Assembly (NCBI GenBank): GCA_945879015.1
Contig: CAMCUO010000003.1
Span: forward strand, 1 to 64,000
DNA length: 64,000 bases
From: Chitinophaga pinensis
GTDB taxonomy: Bacteria; Bacteroidota; Bacteroidia; 2-12-FULL-35-15
Direction of reading: 5' to 3'
Made by a program: the position numbers and the translations under genes. Positions 30,187-38,390 of this stretch are shown here, in pieces. Position 1 is the stretch's first letter; each line of letters begins with the position of its first letter. The notes under the pieces are model-generated. The model did not search any database. It saw nothing but the letters and a program-made list of their open reading frames with translations, and was not told where the DNA came from.

Positions 30187-30570
30187 TTATTCAACTACAG
30201 GAACATCAACTATACTCGCTTTGTTACTTTTTAGTTCAATTCCAAGGCCTCCTAAAACCGTATATGATCCAGTGAAATCATAACCAACTCCATATAAATA
30301 ATAATCTCCTTTTTGTAAATCTTTGAATTCAAAATGTGCATTCATATCAGAAGTTACTTTGTCGTCATATACAGAAACATCTGCTCCAGGAAATTCTGTT
30401 GCTCCATATTTTATGTATACAATTGCATTTGGAATAAGTTCCTGATGATGCTTTACGTTTCCACTCACACTTGAATTTCCACCTGTTCCTTCTTTTTTAC
30501 AAGAAGAAAAGGAGAAAAATAATATGGTTAAAAAATTAAAAACAATAAAAAATTTAAATAAAGATTTCAT
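30187..30570 (-). CDS. Small lipoprotein with carboxypeptidase-regulatory-like fold
   Basis: 127 residues. A signal peptide ends in the lipobox FSSC with Cys24 followed by KKEGTGG, so the protein is probably lipidated. The rest (VSGNVKHHQELIPNAIVYIKYG, then FEFKDLQKGDYYLYGVGYD) has the pattern of CarboxypepD_reg-like or SusD-neighbour beta-sandwich domains, a non-catalytic transthyretin-like fold. It is 6 bp upstream of the cytochrome/propeller gene and 138 bp after the barrel gene. Role unknown; a scaffold or ligand-binding part of the same envelope system is likely. Confidence 0.7.
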   Translation of the reverse strand: MKSLFKFFIVFNFLTILFFSFSSCKKEGTGGNSSVSGNVKHHQELIPNAIVYIKYGATEFPGADVSVYDDKVTSDMNAHFEFKDLQKGDYYLYGVGYDFTGSYTVLGGLGIELKSNKASIVDVPVVE

Positions 30571-30708
30571 GGCTGAAAATTAAATAAGACTATTTTTTGT
30601 TAATAGATTCTTTTTCATTGAAATATTGATGCAATACATTCCTTTAGAATAACGACTCAAATCCATTTTTATTTTGGAATTGATTAGCATAAAGGTAAGC
30701 AATTTATA

Positions 30709-31815
30709 TTATTGTTTTATTAAATCCATGTGACAAACGGAGCACTTTCCGGATTCATTACTGCCACCACCTTCGCATTTCATCGGACACATATAAGATT
30801 CTCCTGCATTGCTCTTTTTTATTTTACTTTTATAAGCATTAAAACGATAAGAAATTCCAGCAGTAACTTGGTGTTGAGACGCAACTTGAGTCCCATTTAA
30901 ATATTGATACAATGGAATTTCACTTAGTGCATAAATGGTAAAATTATTATGACTGAAACTCAATTGAGGAACAAAAAATATTTTTCTTCCTCCTGTTGAT
31001 GTTACATCAATATTATATATAGCAAGCATATCTACATTTTTATCATATTGCATCGAATCGATCCATTCGCCTTTCACTTGCAATGTCAAACCTAATTTTT
31101 TGAAAAATGTTTGACTTGCAAAGAAACCAACACTTGCATAATCACCAAACTTTTGTCCTAATGGATTCCAACCTTTTCGAATATAAATTATATTTGAAAA
31201 TAGGCTGAAATTTTTTAATGGAAATCCTCGGTAAAAAAATCCGTAAAAAATAAAATCGTTGGAACCATTTGTGGGTTGGACTGTTGGAGGGGATGTGGTG
31301 TAATATTTTTTTCCTGTTGTCGGATTTGTATATACAACTGTGGAATCATCATATTTTCCCAAAGGGATTTTTAATCCAAGTCCTAATGTAATTTCTGTTC
31401 TTCTGGTTTCTGTTGTACGATTTAAAATATCGTAACGAGGAAATAAAATTAAATCAGCTATTCCTGATGAAGCAAAAGTATCTATTCTGTTTATTCCAAT
31501 TTGCGTTTTATTTAAAAAGTAACCTGCTTCAACGGACATTGTTAAATTTTTTGTTACTCCATATGCTAATCTAAAATATAAATAATTGCTGCTTAAATTA
31601 TCGAACATCGAAACAGTATCTCTGTCGTTCACATAAAACTTATTTGTACTTGAGTATTGATAGTTGGCAGCAATTTCAACTTGTCTATCTTGTAAAACTC
31701 CTTGAGATGCGCCTCCGGCAATTGGACTGCCACTTCCGCCCGAACAACATCCTTGTGAATGAACTTTTGGAAATAGAAAAAATACCGATATTGCTAAAAA
31801 TAGAAAACGCAACAT
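30709..31815 (-). CDS. Outer-membrane beta-barrel with C-terminal heavy-metal-binding domain
   Basis: 368 residues. A signal peptide (1-20) is followed by QGCCSGGSGSP with vicinal cysteines, then amphipathic barrel strands such as TEITLGLGLKIPLGKY and HQVTAGISYRFNAY. The last 28 residues, YMCPMKCEGGG ... GKCSVCHMDLIKQ, match the HMBD metal-binding module (usual form YxCPMHPE ... GKCPxCGMxL) found in copper-efflux and P-type ATPase proteins. Fusion of this module to an outer-membrane barrel suggests metal sensing or capture at the envelope. It heads the minus-strand group that also encodes the small lipoprotein, cytochrome/propeller and DCC proteins. Confidence 0.78.
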   Translation of the reverse strand: MLRFLFLAISVFFLFPKVHSQGCCSGGSGSPIAGGASQGVLQDRQVEIAANYQYSSTNKFYVNDRDTVSMFDNLSSNYLYFRLAYGVTKNLTMSVEAGYFLNKTQIGINRIDTFASSGIADLILFPRYDILNRTTETRRTEITLGLGLKIPLGKYDDSTVVYTNPTTGKKYYTTSPPTVQPTNGSNDFIFYGFFYRGFPLKNFSLFSNIIYIRKGWNPLGQKFGDYASVGFFASQTFFKKLGLTLQVKGEWIDSMQYDKNVDMLAIYNIDVTSTGGRKIFFVPQLSFSHNNFTIYALSEIPLYQYLNGTQVASQHQVTAGISYRFNAYKSKIKKSNAGESYMCPMKCEGGGSNESGKCSVCHMDLIKQ

Positions 31816-31834
31816 GAATTAAGAATTGAGTTTT

Positions 31835-31872
31835 AAAAAAACAACCTGCATTATTTTTATAATAGCAGGTTG
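31835..31872 (-). terminator. Terminator of the broken redoxin gene
   Basis: CAACCTGC (31842-31849) pairs with GCAGGTTG (31865-31872), with added ATTAT/ATAAT pairing and a T-run on the minus strand. It lies 25 bp past the stop of the redoxin pseudogene. Confidence 0.75.
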
Positions 31873-31896
31873 ATGAAAATATATTAAATGAAAAAA

Positions 31897-32673
31897 TTAA
31901 TGATTGATTGTAAATTTTAAAAGTTGAGAAGAGTCACCTGCATTTAACCTTATAAAATAAATACCATTTGGTAATGTTTCGAAATCCAAAATTGTTTCGT
32001 GTTTCCCAACAGCTTGTTTGTCAAAAGAAATACTTTTTACTTTTGCACCAAGTGTATTATATACTTCAAAATTAACTTCTGAACTTTGTGCGAGTGAATA
32101 GCTAACTGTAGTTTTGTTTGTGCTAGATGGGTTAGGGAATAAATTTAATTTGAAATCTCCTTTTGTATTGCTAGAAATTCCAGTAGTCAATCCCGCCATA
32201 ATTGCATTGTTGAAATTGGTAACATTTAAACCATTGTTTTGATTAAATAAAACAGAATGAGTTGATCCACCCAAAACAACAATTTTAGGCATACCTGCTG
32301 TTCCGTAATCTGCTTGCTTTACAGCAGTATTGCAGAAAACTGCATCTGGAGAAGTAATTCCATTTGTAGTTCCCCAGTTAGTAATAGTGGTACAAGATGA
32401 AGTTCCTACATCATCCGACAAATAAAACTTTACTCTACCAGGATAAGAAGTAGCATAATTTTGAACTTCCGTATAAGCAGATAAAGAAGGTGCAATACAT
32501 GAACCACAAGGCATAACGAATGCTATTACAATAACTTTACCCGCATCTAATTCTGCAAATAAGTCGTGATTTGTAGCTGATCAATCATTTACATTAAAGT
32601 TAGTAGCTGTAGTTTGAGCGATGCTAAAACTTGAAATTAATCCAGCAATAGTAAAAAGTAATATTTTTTTCAT
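31897..32673 (-). pseudogene. T9SS thioredoxin-like protein interrupted by in-frame TGA at a cysteine position
   Basis: Starting at ATG 32673 the frame encodes a signal peptide (KKILLFTIAGLISSFSIAQ) and then reads TGA at codon 31 (32581-32583). It continues in the same frame for 228 codons with LFAELDAGKVIVIAFVMPCGSC (a CxxC redoxin site) and a T9SS type A tail (LFPNPSSTNKTTVSY ... LKFTINH). In the intact paralogue at 34358-35149 the residue aligned to the TGA is Cys34. An internal ATG at 32514 would lack the signal peptide and half the fold. Either a nonsense mutation, a sequencing error, or selenocysteine. TGA is used as a normal stop in murB and the winged-helix gene, so the code itself is standard. 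I class it as a pseudogene provisionally. Confidence 0.7.
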
Positions 32674-32809
32674 GGGTTGGTTTTTTCATTTGTTTTTCAA
32701 AGTTATAGAAATTTAATTTGATTTTCTCTTCGAAATATTAAAAATATGCCACCAATTGCTAATAAAATACAAAAAAACGAGAAAACTTTAAATTACCCAT
32801 TCAAAAAGG

Positions 32810-32840
32810 TTGGAAAAATATTGTATTTATAGTAAATTTG
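32810..32840 (+). promoter_or_regulatory. Promoter of the multicopper-oxidase operon
   Basis: TTG (32810-32812), a 20-bp spacer and TAAATTTG (32833-32840) fit the Bacteroidota consensus, 47 bp before the first gene of the operon. The gap from 32674 to 32886 is divergent and also holds the promoter of the redoxin pseudogene. Confidence 0.7.
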
Positions 32841-32886
32841 GCAGTCCAACGTACAAATTGAATCGTATTTATATAAAATAGTAACA

Positions 32887-33465
32887 ATGAAAAACAAAAT
32901 CTTCTTTTTATCTGTTGTTTTGCTAGCAATAGTAATTATAGCAGCGTCACCAGAACGTTCAAGTTCAGGAGCTCCTGGAGCACATACGGGGGCGCCTGGT
33001 GAACAAACTTGTGCCACTTCTGGTTGCCATGATGATAACTCTGTGAATTCTGGTAAGGCTAGTCTTTCAATAGAAGTGGGTAGTTCTGTTACTAATTATG
33101 TTCCTGGAAAAACCTACGCTGTTAAAGTGAGCATATCTGAAAAAGATGTGAAACGCTTCGGATTTCAATTGTTGGCATTGAATAATGCCACTTCTTCTAG
33201 TGTTGGAACTTTTCAAATTTCTGATGCTGGACGAACACAATTAGTTAAAAACACCCAAGCCTTTTCGGATAGAGAATATGTTACGTATTCATTTAATGGA
33301 ACGGATGCTAGTTCTGAAGGAATGAGTGAATGGATTGTGAATTGGACAGCTCCAGCAACTAACCTAGGTCCAGTTACTTTTTATGCTGCAGGTGTTTCTG
33401 CAAACGATGACATGACTGATAAAGAAGATCATGTGTATACATCATCAAAAGTGTTGAATAATTAA
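32887..33465 (+). CDS. Secreted protein with CX4CH motif, choice-of-anchor V / Reeler-like
   Basis: 192 residues. A signal peptide or N-terminal anchor (about 1-20) is followed by GAPGAHTGAPGEQTCATSGCHDD (about 28-50; C42-x4-C47-H48) and a beta-sandwich (VPGKTYAVKVSISEKDVKRFGFQLLAL ... WIVNWTAPATNLGPVTFYAAGV) that matches the choice-of-anchor V / Reeler-type domain. The CX4CH motif may bind heme c or a metal, but no such ligand has been shown to my knowledge. It has no T9SS tail, unlike the next gene, which it resembles closely. First gene of a tightly packed seven-gene operon; 11 bp separate it from the next. Confidence 0.75.
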   Translation: MKNKIFFLSVVLLAIVIIAASPERSSSGAPGAHTGAPGEQTCATSGCHDDNSVNSGKASLSIEVGSSVTNYVPGKTYAVKVSISEKDVKRFGFQLLALNNATSSSVGTFQISDAGRTQLVKNTQAFSDREYVTYSFNGTDASSEGMSEWIVNWTAPATNLGPVTFYAAGVSANDDMTDKEDHVYTSSKVLNN

Positions 33466-33476
33466 TTTTCAAAAAA

Positions 33477-34349
33477 ATGAAATTCAAAAAAATACTAATC
33501 ATAACAGCTGTTATTGCTTTCCCAATTTTATTCGGACAGTTTACTTATAAAAAATCGGCAGGAGCACACCCTGGAAGTACTGGCGCACCTGGTGATAACA
33601 CTTGTGCAAAATCTGGTTGTCATACTGGAAGTGCAGTAACATATAATGACACATTAGTAAATCAACTTATTTTTTCTCAAGCAGATTCTACTTACTTGCC
33701 TGGTCAAACCTATACAATTACTGTTAGAACTTCAAACCCTGGTAAACAACGTTTTGGTTTTGAATTTCAAGCTATAACAGATGCTACTAGTTTAGAAGCA
33801 GGAGTAGTTGTAATAACAGATGTTCTTCGCACACATGAAGTAACGCACATGGTTGGAAGTGATTTTAGAACATCTGCTACACATAGTACAGTTGGAACTC
33901 CTGAATTATCACCAGGGTTTAATGAATGGACATTTGATTGGACTGCTCCAGCTAGTAACGTTGGTGATATCGTTTTTTATTATGCTACAAATAGCACCAA
34001 TAATAATAATGCTTCTACAGGCGACAGAATATTTCTTAATACTTTCAGAATAAGAATATCTCCTATGTTTTCTATTAATGAACTTGTTGATGTACAAAAT
34101 GCAAATGTTTTTTATGATGGAGAAGCAAATCAAATTATTTTTAATTATTTTCTGAAATCAGATAAAAAAGTAAACATTACTATTTTTGATAGTTTTGGTC
34201 GAGAAGTTTTCAAGCAAAAAAATAAGAGCAAAAATGCAGGACAACAAAAAGATGAATTGTCTTTGAGAAATCAATTAAGTACGGGAGTGTATTATGTGAA
34301 TTTATCAATCGATAATAAATCATTTTCTAAAAAAATAATTATTAAATAA
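33477..34349 (+). CDS. Secreted CX4CH / choice-of-anchor V protein with T9SS type A tail
   Basis: 290 residues. A signal peptide (about 1-20) precedes GSTGAPGDNTCAKSGCHTGS (about 33-52; C43-x4-C48-H49) and a beta-sandwich paralogous to the preceding protein (LPGQTYTITVRTSNPGKQRFGFEFQAI, then EWTFDWTAPASNVGDIVFYYA). The C-terminal 90 residues (FNYFLKSDKKVNITIFDSFG ... STGVYYVNLS ... KKIIIK) form a T9SS type A sorting domain, so it should reach the cell surface while its shorter sister may stay in the periplasm. It lies 11 bp after that sister and 8 bp before the redoxin gene. Confidence 0.82.
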   Translation: MKFKKILIITAVIAFPILFGQFTYKKSAGAHPGSTGAPGDNTCAKSGCHTGSAVTYNDTLVNQLIFSQADSTYLPGQTYTITVRTSNPGKQRFGFEFQAITDATSLEAGVVVITDVLRTHEVTHMVGSDFRTSATHSTVGTPELSPGFNEWTFDWTAPASNVGDIVFYYATNSTNNNNASTGDRIFLNTFRIRISPMFSINELVDVQNANVFYDGEANQIIFNYFLKSDKKVNITIFDSFGREVFKQKNKSKNAGQQKDELSLRNQLSTGVYYVNLSIDNKSFSKKIIIK

Positions 34350-34357
34350 TATACAAA

Positions 34358-35149
34358 ATGAAAAAAATCTATTCAATTATTCTAGGATTTGCATTAGCAT
34401 TTTCCTCTATTTCTTCAAAAGCACAAACGGCAGCAATGGGTTATGACTTTATTGATTGTGCAGGAAATCCTCAAAGTCTGTTTGCCGATTTAGATGCTGG
34501 TAAAGCATTGATCATAGAATATTTTATGACTAGCTGTAGTCCTTGTATTACGGCAGGAGCAACTTTGGAAATAATGAAAGCAGATTTGATGGCTGAATTT
34601 CCAGGAATGATTAAATCTTATGCTTTTGGATATTCAGATACATATAATTGCACAACAATAAATAATTGGGTAACAGCAAATGGTATTACATCTATTCCTG
34701 CAGATAGTGGTGCATTGCAAGTTGCCTATTATGGTGGCATGGGAATGCCAACCATCGTTATTTTAGGTGGTGGAACAGCTCATACTGTTTTAGGAGCTCC
34801 TTACTTAGCTTATGCAACTTCTGACACAACCATTATGGCTGCAGATATCCGTAATTTTTTGAATGGTACTGGAATCAAAGAAAACAATCTTATTTCTAAA
34901 ATTAATTTATTCCCGAATCCTTCTAACGAACAAGTGAAACTAACTTTCGAATTGAAAGAAGTTTCAGATGTGAAAATTGAATTGTTTGATATTTCTGGAA
35001 GACTTATTTCTATTATAGCAGATAGAAAAAAATCATTAGGTGAAATTGTAGAAACAATAAATACAAATTTATATTCTGAAGGTGCTTATCTAGTTAAAAT
35101 TAATGCTAACGGAAATATTAGTCAACAAAAATTAAATATTATTCACTAA
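34358..35149 (+). CDS. Secreted thioredoxin-like protein with T9SS type A tail
   Basis: 263 residues. A signal peptide (1-23) is followed by a redoxin-type domain: FIDCAGNPQSLFADLDAGK (31-49), EYFMTSCSPCITAG with the CxxC pair C60/C63, and MGMPTIVILGGG containing the cis-Pro loop. The tail INLFPNPSNEQVKLTFEL ... QQKLNIIH is a type A sorting domain. It should therefore carry disulfide chemistry to the outer surface, perhaps for the multicopper oxidase or the CX4CH proteins encoded beside it. The stop codon overlaps the start of the oxidase gene (TAATG, 35147-35151). It is the intact paralogue of the broken gene at 31897-32673. Confidence 0.85.
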   Translation: MKKIYSIILGFALAFSSISSKAQTAAMGYDFIDCAGNPQSLFADLDAGKALIIEYFMTSCSPCITAGATLEIMKADLMAEFPGMIKSYAFGYSDTYNCTTINNWVTANGITSIPADSGALQVAYYGGMGMPTIVILGGGTAHTVLGAPYLAYATSDTTIMAADIRNFLNGTGIKENNLISKINLFPNPSNEQVKLTFELKEVSDVKIELFDISGRLISIIADRKKSLGEIVETINTNLYSEGAYLVKINANGNISQQKLNIIH

Positions 35150-36879
35150 TGAAAAGTATTATTCGAAGCGTTTTAGCTCTTTGTTTATTTTCTCCTAATG
35201 TTTTTTCTCAGAATGCGCTTTTTATTCCTGACACTTTAAGTGGAACAACATTTAATTTAAATGTACAAAACGGAATTAGACAATTTGTTGGGACTAATAA
35301 TAGTCCTACATACGGCTATAATGGTAATTTTCTGGGACCAACTTTATTAATTAATAAAGGGGATAGCATTACTTTAAACGTTACAAATTCTATTGCTCAA
35401 CCTACAACTGTTCATTGGCATGGCTTTCATGTTGCCCCAATGAATGATGGTGGCCCTGATCAAATTATTTTACCTGGTGCAACTTGGAGCCCTTCTTTTA
35501 AAATGAGAAATGAAGCTTCCACATTTTGGTATCATCCACACGGAGATGCAAAAACAGAAGTGCAAATTTCCAAAGGTTTAGCAGGAATGATCATCGTTCG
35601 TGATAGTGCTGAAGCAATGTATAATTTGCCAAGAAAATATGCTGTAGATGATTTTCCTTTAATAGTTCAATCCAAATCCTTCGACTTATTATATCAGTTT
35701 GCAGTGGCAACACATTCGGATACTGTCTTGATGGTAAATGGTACAAGAGATCCATATTTACAGGTTCCTCAACAAGTTGTTCGTTTGCGATTATTAAATG
35801 GTTCAGCAGATAGAACATTCAATTTCGGTTTAGCAGATAATTCTAATTTTTATTTAATTGGAACTGATGGTGGATTATTGTCGGCACCTTATTTAACTAA
35901 CAGAGTTAGATTGTCAACTGGTGAGCGTGCTGAAATTTTAATTGATTTTTCTTCTTATACATTAGGAACTCAGATCTATTTAAAAAGTTATGCTTCCGAA
36001 TTAACTCGAGGAATTATTGGTGCCGATTCTGTTGGAACAAGCACAATAGTTATTCAAGAAGGGTATTATGCTAATCCGTTAAACGGAATTGATTTTGATC
36101 TTTTACGTTTTGATGTTTCTCCTGCAACAGCTAGTCCTGTTACAGCCATTCCAGTTACTTTCAATCCGAAAATCCCTTTACTTGAAGTGAATGCTGATGT
36201 TAATCGTTCCATTCATTTTTCTCCTGATACTGCTCTGAGTGGACCTCAAGGATATGTGGATGGTCCTTTTTTTATGAACAATGTTTCATTTAATATGGAT
36301 TCAATTAATATAGTTGTGAACTTAAATGATATTGAAATTTGGTCCTTGACAAACAGCACAATGGTTGCACATCCTTTTCATATTCATGACATTGAATTTT
36401 TTGTTTTGGATATAAATGGTTTACCTCCGCCTCCAGAATACCAAGGATTAAAAGATGTGATACTTGTTAAACCAAATGATACAGTCAGATTTATAACACA
36501 ATTCATAACATTTTCTGATCCAATGGTTCCATATATGTATCATTGTCATTTGCTTCATCACGAAGACGATGGTATGATGGGAGCTTTTTTAGTGATCGAT
36601 TCTACAACTATTGGAATAAATGAAAATAATAGCTTAGCCGATAATGTCAAACTTTTTCCTAACCCTACAATTAATTCAATTTCAGTAGAATTTCAAAATG
36701 GAATTAATTTCAGCCAAAAGAAAATTTCAATTATAAATATTCTTGGAGAAGAGATTTATTCTGCACAAACTTCCGAAAATAAAATAAAGGTAGATATGGA
36801 AAAATGGGTTTCTGGAGTTTATATTTTTCAAATACAATCGGAGAATAAAGTGATTAATAAAAAAATTATTAAACAGTAA
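35149..36879 (+). CDS. Secreted multicopper oxidase with T9SS type A tail
   Basis: 576 residues; oxidises a substrate at a type 1 copper and reduces O2 to water at a trinuclear centre. A signal peptide (1-20) is followed by three cupredoxin domains. The four copper-ligand blocks are complete: HWHGFH (89-94), WYHPHGD (127-133), HPFHIHDIEFF (about 404-414) and YHCHLLHHEDDGMM (about 464-477), the last with the Cys and the axial Met of the type 1 site. The family includes CueO, bilirubin oxidase and laccases; the substrate cannot be read from sequence. Residues from about 495 (NVKLFPNPTINSISVEF ... KKIIKQ) are a type A sorting domain, so the enzyme is placed on or outside the cell. It overlaps the redoxin gene by one base. 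Confidence 0.93.
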   Translation: MKSIIRSVLALCLFSPNVFSQNALFIPDTLSGTTFNLNVQNGIRQFVGTNNSPTYGYNGNFLGPTLLINKGDSITLNVTNSIAQPTTVHWHGFHVAPMNDGGPDQIILPGATWSPSFKMRNEASTFWYHPHGDAKTEVQISKGLAGMIIVRDSAEAMYNLPRKYAVDDFPLIVQSKSFDLLYQFAVATHSDTVLMVNGTRDPYLQVPQQVVRLRLLNGSADRTFNFGLADNSNFYLIGTDGGLLSAPYLTNRVRLSTGERAEILIDFSSYTLGTQIYLKSYASELTRGIIGADSVGTSTIVIQEGYYANPLNGIDFDLLRFDVSPATASPVTAIPVTFNPKIPLLEVNADVNRSIHFSPDTALSGPQGYVDGPFFMNNVSFNMDSINIVVNLNDIEIWSLTNSTMVAHPFHIHDIEFFVLDINGLPPPPEYQGLKDVILVKPNDTVRFITQFITFSDPMVPYMYHCHLLHHEDDGMMGAFLVIDSTTIGINENNSLADNVKLFPNPTINSISVEFQNGINFSQKKISIINILGEEIYSAQTSENKIKVDMEKWVSGVYIFQIQSENKVINKKIIKQ

Positions 36880-36880
36880 A

Positions 36881-38344
36881 ATGAAAAAAGCGATATACAT
36901 TATTTTATGCGTTTTGTTTCCAATAATTTCTGTTTCGCAAACTACTGGTGTTTTTTGGGGGAGCCCAATAAATGTTGGAGTAGGAGCTACTCACAATAAT
37001 ATTTATCCTAGATTAACATTAACAAATAACGATGTGCCTCTTGTTATTTGGGAAGATAATAGTCCTGCGCTAATATATTCGGCAAGAAAAACTGGTACAA
37101 CATTTTCTACTCCACTTTCAATTAATGGAGGAGCGGCTCCTTATGTTGTGAATTGGACTGGTCCTGAAATAGGATCATCTGGTGATACCGCTTTTGTTGT
37201 CTTCATGACTGCAATTGCAAACTCAAAATCCTATTCGGTACGAACAATAGATGGAGGATTAACTTTTTCGGATACGGTTAGAATAGATAATGAAACAAAC
37301 AGGTTGGCAAGTTTTCCAACTGTTGAAGTAATGCCTGGTGGTAATCCCATTGTTGCTTATATGGGTTCGGATACAATTAGCATGATTGATCCAAAATATA
37401 CGGTAACCAAATCACTGGATGGGGGAGCCTCTTTTTTGCCAGCTGTTGAACCAGTCACTCCGGGAGAAGCCTGTGATTGTTGTCCAGCAACATTGGCTGT
37501 TTCAGAAAATACTCAAGCATTGATATTCAGAAACAATATCAGTAATCTTAGAGAAATGTGGGCATCATTCTCAACTGATACGTGTGCAAGTTTTCCAATC
37601 TCAACAAATATTGATACTACCAATTGGTTTGTAGCATCTTGTCCGGCAAGTGCGCCATCAGGAGAAATTATTGGCGACTCGTTAGTTTATACATGGATGA
37701 GTGATGGGACAGGTGATGCACGAGTTTATATCGGGACAGTAAACGTAAATGATCAGCAAGTCGGACAACATCGACAAATTTATCCTTTCGGAATATATAC
37801 TCAAAACTTTCCTGTGATAGCAGGGAAAGGCGATACACTTGGAATTGTTTGGTTAGGTTACAATGGAACTTCTCAAGATATTTTATTTTCTTGGTCATTA
37901 ACTGGTGCTGCTGGAATTGGTGCCAACGTTGATACAATTACTAAAGGATTAACAGGTCATCAATCGCGACCAGACCTTGTTTTTAATAATGGAAAATTTC
38001 ATGTTGTATATAGTCAAGCAACCGGAACCCAAGTTCACTATGTGGAAGGAATGATTGTTCCAAATGTTTCGGTAGAAGAAATTAATTCTGCACCAATTCT
38101 GAATTTTACTTCTTCTATTAACAATGGTTCAATTGAAATTCAAGTAAATTCAAGTAAAGAATTAAAAGGAGAAATTATTCTAATGAATGCTCTCGGACAG
38201 CAAATTAAAAAAATACCTGCTTTTGTAAAAATGGGTTCCAATTCTTATACTATTAATCATCAAGCAAGCCCAGGAATTTATTTCGTTGTTGTATCAACTG
38301 ATGATGGCAAAGTTTACCAAAACAAAATAGTTGTCGTAAAATAA
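36881..38344 (+). CDS. Secreted sialidase-like beta-propeller with CDCCP motif and T9SS type A tail
   Basis: 487 residues. A signal peptide (1-19, ending ISVSQ) precedes a propeller with BNR-like Asp-box blades (SVRTIDGGLTFSDTV, VTKSLDGGASFLPAV). Between blades lies GEACDCCPATLAVSENTQALIFRNN, with three cysteines in CDCCP, a pattern I know from propellers found beside metal-related operons. The catalytic arginine triad of true sialidases is not evident, so sugar cleavage is unlikely. The tail (ELKGEIILMNALGQQ ... SPGIYFVVVSTDDG ... NKIVVVK) is a type A sorting domain. It starts 1 bp after the oxidase stop and was probably selected to work with it. Confidence 0.78.
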   Translation: MKKAIYIILCVLFPIISVSQTTGVFWGSPINVGVGATHNNIYPRLTLTNNDVPLVIWEDNSPALIYSARKTGTTFSTPLSINGGAAPYVVNWTGPEIGSSGDTAFVVFMTAIANSKSYSVRTIDGGLTFSDTVRIDNETNRLASFPTVEVMPGGNPIVAYMGSDTISMIDPKYTVTKSLDGGASFLPAVEPVTPGEACDCCPATLAVSENTQALIFRNNISNLREMWASFSTDTCASFPISTNIDTTNWFVASCPASAPSGEIIGDSLVYTWMSDGTGDARVYIGTVNVNDQQVGQHRQIYPFGIYTQNFPVIAGKGDTLGIVWLGYNGTSQDILFSWSLTGAAGIGANVDTITKGLTGHQSRPDLVFNNGKFHVVYSQATGTQVHYVEGMIVPNVSVEEINSAPILNFTSSINNGSIEIQVNSSKELKGEIILMNALGQQIKKIPAFVKMGSNSYTINHQASPGIYFVVVSTDDGKVYQNKIVVVK

Positions 38345-38390
38345 ATTAGTTTAATTTAGTTTTCTTAACCACCTTATCCGTCTATCCTTT

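Noticed and set aside
31897..32514. A shorter redoxin gene starting at the internal ATG 32514.
   Set aside because: It would lack the signal peptide and the start of the fold, while the upstream frame continues the homology past the TGA.
36881..38344. True sialidase (neuraminidase) activity.
   Set aside because: Asp-box blades are present, but I could not find the catalytic Arg triad, Tyr and Glu arrangement; a non-enzymatic propeller is likelier.
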